Positions 41,278 through 44,918 of a DNA stretch of 44,918 nucleotides are shown one piece after another. The notes under the pieces are model-generated. The model was not told the origin of the DNA, did no database searches, and saw only the letters and a list, made by a program, of their open reading frames with translations. Where the stretch lies: assembly GCA_964617875.1 (NCBI GenBank), contig CAZUAI010000047.1, positions 1-44,918 of the forward strand, read 5' to 3'. The translations under genes and the position numbers were made by a program. Position 1 is the first letter of the stretch; each line of letters begins with the position of its first letter. This stretch comes from CAZMVY01 sp964617875 (GTDB taxonomy: Bacteria; Planctomycetota; Phycisphaerae; UBA1845; PWPN01).

Positions 41278-44200
41278 TCACGACTTTGCCACCCGGCTCC
41301 CGCAGCACTTCTTGTATTTCCTGCCCGAACCGCACGGGCACGGCTCGTTGGGCTTGACGCGCGGGCGCTCGCGGCGGATGGGCTCCGTCACCCGGACCTC
41401 GCCCTGCGCATGGAGGCCGGCCTCACCGACCGGCGTATCCACGCCCTTGAAGCCGGCGCCGACGGTTTCGTCGTGCCGCGCGGTCGTCGCCTGGTAGATC
41501 GACCGGCCTTCGACTGCGCCCGACGCCCGCACGCGGAGCACGCGGTCGAGCACCATCTCGCGCGTCCGGCCCCACATCTTCTCGAAGTACTCCCGGCCCT
41601 CGATGGCGTACTGGCTCTGCGGATGGGTCTGGTCGCCGCCGAGCGGCCGCTGCATGATCGCGTACTTCAGGTGGTCCATCTCGAGCAGGTGGTCCATCCA
41701 CGCCTCATCGTACGACCGCAGCAACAGGGCGCACTCGAAGCGGTTGAACTCCCACGTAAGCCAGAGCCGGCCGGCGTCGATCAACGCCTCGCGCAGGGTC
41801 GGCGCGCCCGGCTCGCTGTTCTGCGCGGCATCAAACACCGCCTCGTCGTACGCCTCCCGGAACCGCTCCCGCGCCCAGTCCCGCAGCTTGCCGGGCTTGC
41901 CCTCGAAGCGTGCGAGGGCCTCGTCCACCTCCGCCGCCAGCGCTCCGTTGCCGTCGCCGTCGGCGCCGAGGCACTCGCGCTGGAGCGCGAAGATCGCGTC
42001 GCCGATCCGCTGAATGTCGCCGCGGTACTCCTCCTGCATCGCGTCGGGGTTCCACCGCCGTCCGTATTTCGCGTAGACCCACCCGGCGACGACGGCGTGG
42101 CCCCACCGGCTGTCCTGCGAGCCCTGGTCGGCGCGCCGCGCGTAGGCCTCCTCGATGATCCATTCGACGGGGAACGTCATGCGCCGTCGCTCGTAGGCCG
42201 CGCGGACCTGCCGCCGAAGGTGCTCGCGCACCGTGGCCGGGCTGCGGTCGGGCAACTGCGCGGCCTGCACCGCCAGACCGAACCGGCGGTTCACCGACGA
42301 CAGGATGTCGTTCAACCCCCGGTCGGGGTCCAAATAGGGTTCGACCCAGTCGAGGTTGATCGCCTCGACGTTCTTCTCGCCCGACTCGACGATCGCCTGC
42401 TGAATGTCCTCGGGCGACATGCGGCGGACCTGGTTTTCGGTGAGGGAGATGCCCAGCGACGACGCCCATCGGCTCAGTCCGCGGGCGTCCCACTCCTCCG
42501 GCGGAACATCGGGGTCGATGTATTCGCCGATCGTGTTCGAGACATCATCCCGGACCTTGTCGAGGAGGGCCTCGCGGATAACCTTCTGGATCTCCACGAC
42601 ATCGAGTCCGCTGAAGCGGTCGCTCTCGAGGTCGAGCTTGAGGGCATCGCGGCAGTGGCCTGCGATTCCCCGCGTGCCGTAGTCCTCCGACAGGCAGCGC
42701 CCGGCCATCTCCTCGATCGCGTCGTCGATCATCCGGCGGACAAGGTCGGTCTGCGCCTTCGCGGTCAGCACCGCCTGGCGCTCCCGGTAGAACGCCTTGC
42801 GCTGGTAGTCCATCGGCTCGTCCCACTCGAGCAGGTGCTTGCGTGTCGAGAAGTTCCGTTCCTCGACCTTCTTCTGCGCCCTCTCAATGCCGCGGCTGAT
42901 CCGCTTGTCCTCGAGGCTGACGCCTTCGACGAATCCCAGCCGCTCCATCATCTTCAGCATCCAGTCGGGCATGAAGAGCTTGAGCAGGTCGTCCTCGAGC
43001 GAAAGAAAGAACCGGCTCGATCCCGGGTCGCCCTGCCGGCCGCTTCGCCCGCGGAGCTGGTTGTCGATGCGCCGCGCCTCGTGACGCTCGGTGCCGACGA
43101 TGTGAAGTCCGCACGGGCTGTTCAGCGGGCAGACCGTGCGGCCCATCGCGGGGAAGCGGGCGTCGCGCTTCGGCTTCCAGCAGTGAGCGCAGACGCCGTC
43201 GTAGTCGGGGCAGTGGATGCAGCACTTCGTGCCGACCTTGGGCGTGCCGTCGGGGTTGCGTTCCTGCCACTTGCGATGGGCGGCGCCGGGATCGTCCGGC
43301 TCCGGCGCGAGCGAGCCCTTGCAGTTCTCGTAGACCACATCGGCCTGGAGCTTGATGTCCGTACCGCGGCCGGCCATGTTCGTCGCAATCGTCACGCGGC
43401 CCACGGGGTGCTTTGCGGACTTCACCTCGAATCGCCGGCCGGCAAGCGCGACGATTTCGGCCTCGCGCTCATGGTACTTCGCGTTGAGCACCTCGAGCCC
43501 TTCGTTTTCCCTGGACTTGGCGGCCTTCGGCGGGAAGTCCTGCGGATACGCCTGAAGCAGCTTGTGGCGCAGCATCTCGCTGTTTTCGACGCTCGTCGTG
43601 CCGACCAGTACCGGCCGGCCCATCGCCAGGTTGCCCATCACCTGGTCGTAGGCGTCGCACATGAAGCCGACCGTTTCGGGGTCGGCCGTCTCGGCGGCGT
43701 CGAACCGCCGCAGGGCCTCGTCGACGAGCGGCACCTGCTCCGGCTGGTGCTTCTCGCAGATGGGGCGCAGCCGCTTGAACACCGCCGCGAGCAGAAACGG
43801 ATCGTTCGGCCGGCCGCGCCGGTGAACGTGGTAGATCTCATCCACGATCGCGGCGTACTTCTCGTCGGTCGAGCGGTAAATCCGGTCGTTGTGCTCGTTG
43901 CGGTTGACGGGGCGGTTCGTGGGGATCTCGACGACCTCGAGCTTGTAGATCTTCATGAACTCGTCGCTCTCGGTCATGGCCGTGCCGGTCATGCCGGCAA
44001 GTGACTTGTAGAGTTTGAAGTAGTTCTGCAGCGTAATGGTCGCGAGGGTCTGCGTCTCGCGCTTGATTTCGGCTTCGTTGCGGTGTTTCGCCTCGACGGC
44101 CTGGTGCAGACCGTCCGACCACTGGCGGCCGTGCATGAGGCGGCCGGTGAACTCGTCGACGATGATGACCTCGCGGTTCTGGACGACGTAGTCCTTGTCC

Positions 44201-44918
44201 TTCTCGTAGACGACGCGGGCCCGCAGGGCGTTCTCGATGAGGTGCGGCCAGTTCATGTTCTCTTCGACATAGAAGCTGCCGAGGCCGCTTCGCCTGGCCG
44301 CCAGTTCGGCCCCCTCGTGCGTCAGGTGGACCTGCTTGCGGTCCCGCTGCACGACGAAATACTGCCTGTGGCCGATCGCCTCGGCCTCGTCCTCCGTCAG
44401 CATGAACGGATCCACGCGGAACCGCTTGTACGCATCCTCGAATTTCGGATGCTTTTTCAGCTCCTCGGGGATGCCGTTGCGCTCCCACTCGGCGATCCGC
44501 TGGCGTGTGGCGGCGGTCTCCTTCTTCTGCTCGTCCACAAGATGCACGGCGTAATCGTCCGCCGCCTTGTAGTCGCTCGGGTCGCCGCGGGACGGACCCG
44601 AAATGATCAGCGGCGTGCGGGCCTCGTCGATGAGGATCGAGTCCACCTCGTCCACGATCGCGTAGTCGAGCGGGCCCTGCACCTGGTCGCTGGCCCGCAT
44701 CTTCATGTTGTCGCGGAGGTAGTCGAAGCCGAACTCGTTGTTCGTGCCGTAGGTGATGTCGCAGGCGTACTGCGTCTTGCGGATGCCCTCGTAGCCGCCG
44801 GGGTCCACCTCGGACTGGATGAACCCGACGGTCGCGCCGAGCAGGTCGAAGATCGGCCGGGCGAACTCGGCGTCGCGTTTCACAAGGTAGTCGTTGACGG
44901 TGACGATGTGGACCTTCT
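41278..44918 (-). CDS. secA: Preprotein translocase ATPase SecA (5' end beyond right edge)
   Basis: 1,212 residues lie in the window; the frame runs off the right edge, and by family alignment roughly the first 100 residues, including Walker A, are missing. Seen: VHIVTVNDYLVKRDAE, the DEAD-type AIVDEVDSILIDEARTPLII, VLVGTTSVENSE, TIATNMAGRGTDI, GTERHEARRIDNQLRGRSGRQGDPG, and a C-terminal SEC-C zinc motif CPCGSGRKYKKCC. SecA drives proteins through SecYEG. Unusual: a long insert before VLVGTTSVE, a Cys-rich insert (CCIHCPDYDGVCAHC, then CPLNSPC) between GRGTDI and GLHIVGTERHE, and an extended helical/wing region. E. coli SecA is about 900 residues; this one exceeds 1,300. Confidence 0.97.
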   Translation of the reverse strand, partial: KVHIVTVNDYLVKRDAEFARPIFDLLGATVGFIQSEVDPGGYEGIRKTQYACDITYGTNNEFGFDYLRDNMKMRASDQVQGPLDYAIVDEVDSILIDEARTPLIISGPSRGDPSDYKAADDYAVHLVDEQKKETAATRQRIAEWERNGIPEELKKHPKFEDAYKRFRVDPFMLTEDEAEAIGHRQYFVVQRDRKQVHLTHEGAELAARRSGLGSFYVEENMNWPHLIENALRARVVYEKDKDYVVQNREVIIVDEFTGRLMHGRQWSDGLHQAVEAKHRNEAEIKRETQTLATITLQNYFKLYKSLAGMTGTAMTESDEFMKIYKLEVVEIPTNRPVNRNEHNDRIYRSTDEKYAAIVDEIYHVHRRGRPNDPFLLAAVFKRLRPICEKHQPEQVPLVDEALRRFDAAETADPETVGFMCDAYDQVMGNLAMGRPVLVGTTSVENSEMLRHKLLQAYPQDFPPKAAKSRENEGLEVLNAKYHEREAEIVALAGRRFEVKSAKHPVGRVTIATNMAGRGTDIKLQADVVYENCKGSLAPEPDDPGAAHRKWQERNPDGTPKVGTKCCIHCPDYDGVCAHCWKPKRDARFPAMGRTVCPLNSPCGLHIVGTERHEARRIDNQLRGRSGRQGDPGSSRFFLSLEDDLLKLFMPDWMLKMMERLGFVEGVSLEDKRISRGIERAQKKVEERNFSTRKHLLEWDEPMDYQRKAFYRERQAVLTAKAQTDLVRRMIDDAIEEMAGRCLSEDYGTRGIAGHCRDALKLDLESDRFSGLDVVEIQKVIREALLDKVRDDVSNTIGEYIDPDVPPEEWDARGLSRWASSLGISLTENQVRRMSPEDIQQAIVESGEKNVEAINLDWVEPYLDPDRGLNDILSSVNRRFGLAVQAAQLPDRSPATVREHLRRQVRAAYERRRMTFPVEWIIEEAYARRADQGSQDSRWGHAVVAGWVYAKYGRRWNPDAMQEEYRGDIQRIGDAIFALQRECLGADGDGNGALAAEVDEALARFEGKPGKLRDWARERFREAYDEAVFDAAQNSEPGAPTLREALIDAGRLWLTWEFNRFECALLLRSYDEAWMDHLLEMDHLKYAIMQRPLGGDQTHPQSQYAIEGREYFEKMWGRTREMVLDRVLRVRASGAVEGRSIYQATTARHDETVGAGFKGVDTPVGEAGLHAQGEVRVTEPIRRERPRVKPNEPCPCGSGRKYKKCCGSRVAKS

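Overview
The window is high-GC bacterial DNA (about two thirds GC by eye) from what looks like a Planctomycetota chromosome, most likely class Phycisphaerae or a relative. This rests on a fused SecD-SecF, very large insertion-bearing SecA and signal peptidase I, a prepilin-like protein of the short GFTLIEL type, Ig-repeat and HAF-repeat exported proteins, and three proteins that end in a paired Asp-rich calcium-loop module closing in FNGPNRPxAC. No phage, plasmid, IS, CRISPR, rRNA or tRNA was recognised. Both edges cut genes: an exported Ig-repeat protein on the left and secA on the right.

Layout. 1-7,100 (minus): an exported barrel-plus-Ig protein (cut), an exported HAF-repeat protein with the C-terminal calcium-loop tag, and a pseudopilin-like protein with a recognisable promoter/operator region. 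7,287-10,553 (minus): a UroD-like protein coupled to a GH42-like glycosidase. 10,660-15,552 (minus): the SecDF fusion and a doubtful small ORF behind a TATAAT box. 15,677-17,011 (minus): an exported glycosidase-like protein, followed by a repeat-bearing intergenic stretch. 17,540-23,050: an S-adenosylmethionine hydrolase (minus), divergent from a GT-C membrane glycosyltransferase, an expanded signal peptidase I and LptB (plus). 23,058-24,390 (minus): an overlapping cluster with an FmdB-type zinc ribbon and two membrane proteins, then an unknown 100-residue protein behind a highly structured leader. 24,391-25,469 is about 1 kb without a convincing protein gene but rich in inverted repeats. 25,470-29,527 (plus): a polytopic membrane protein and a secreted GH25 muramidase. 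29,601-33,299 (minus): a 1,232-residue secreted GHL10 protein. 33,613-36,406 (plus): two PilZ proteins with overlapping ends and an L-rhamnose transporter RhaT. 36,486-41,045 (minus): an aldose-epimerase-like protein and a GHL10-amidase fusion. 41,278-end: secA.

How it fits together. Two themes stand out. The first is protein export: SecA, SecDF and signal peptidase I are all present, each with unusual added domains, together with several of their likely clients carrying signal peptides. The second is the cell wall and surface: a GH25 muramidase, a GHL10 protein, a GHL10-amidase fusion that joins two consecutive steps of peptidoglycan turnover, LptB, and repeated Ig and calcium-loop modules that probably place enzymes at the cell surface. 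The most promising undescribed items are the structured RNA-like element before the 100-residue orphan gene, the FNGPNRPxAC terminal tag, and the GHL10-amidase fusion.
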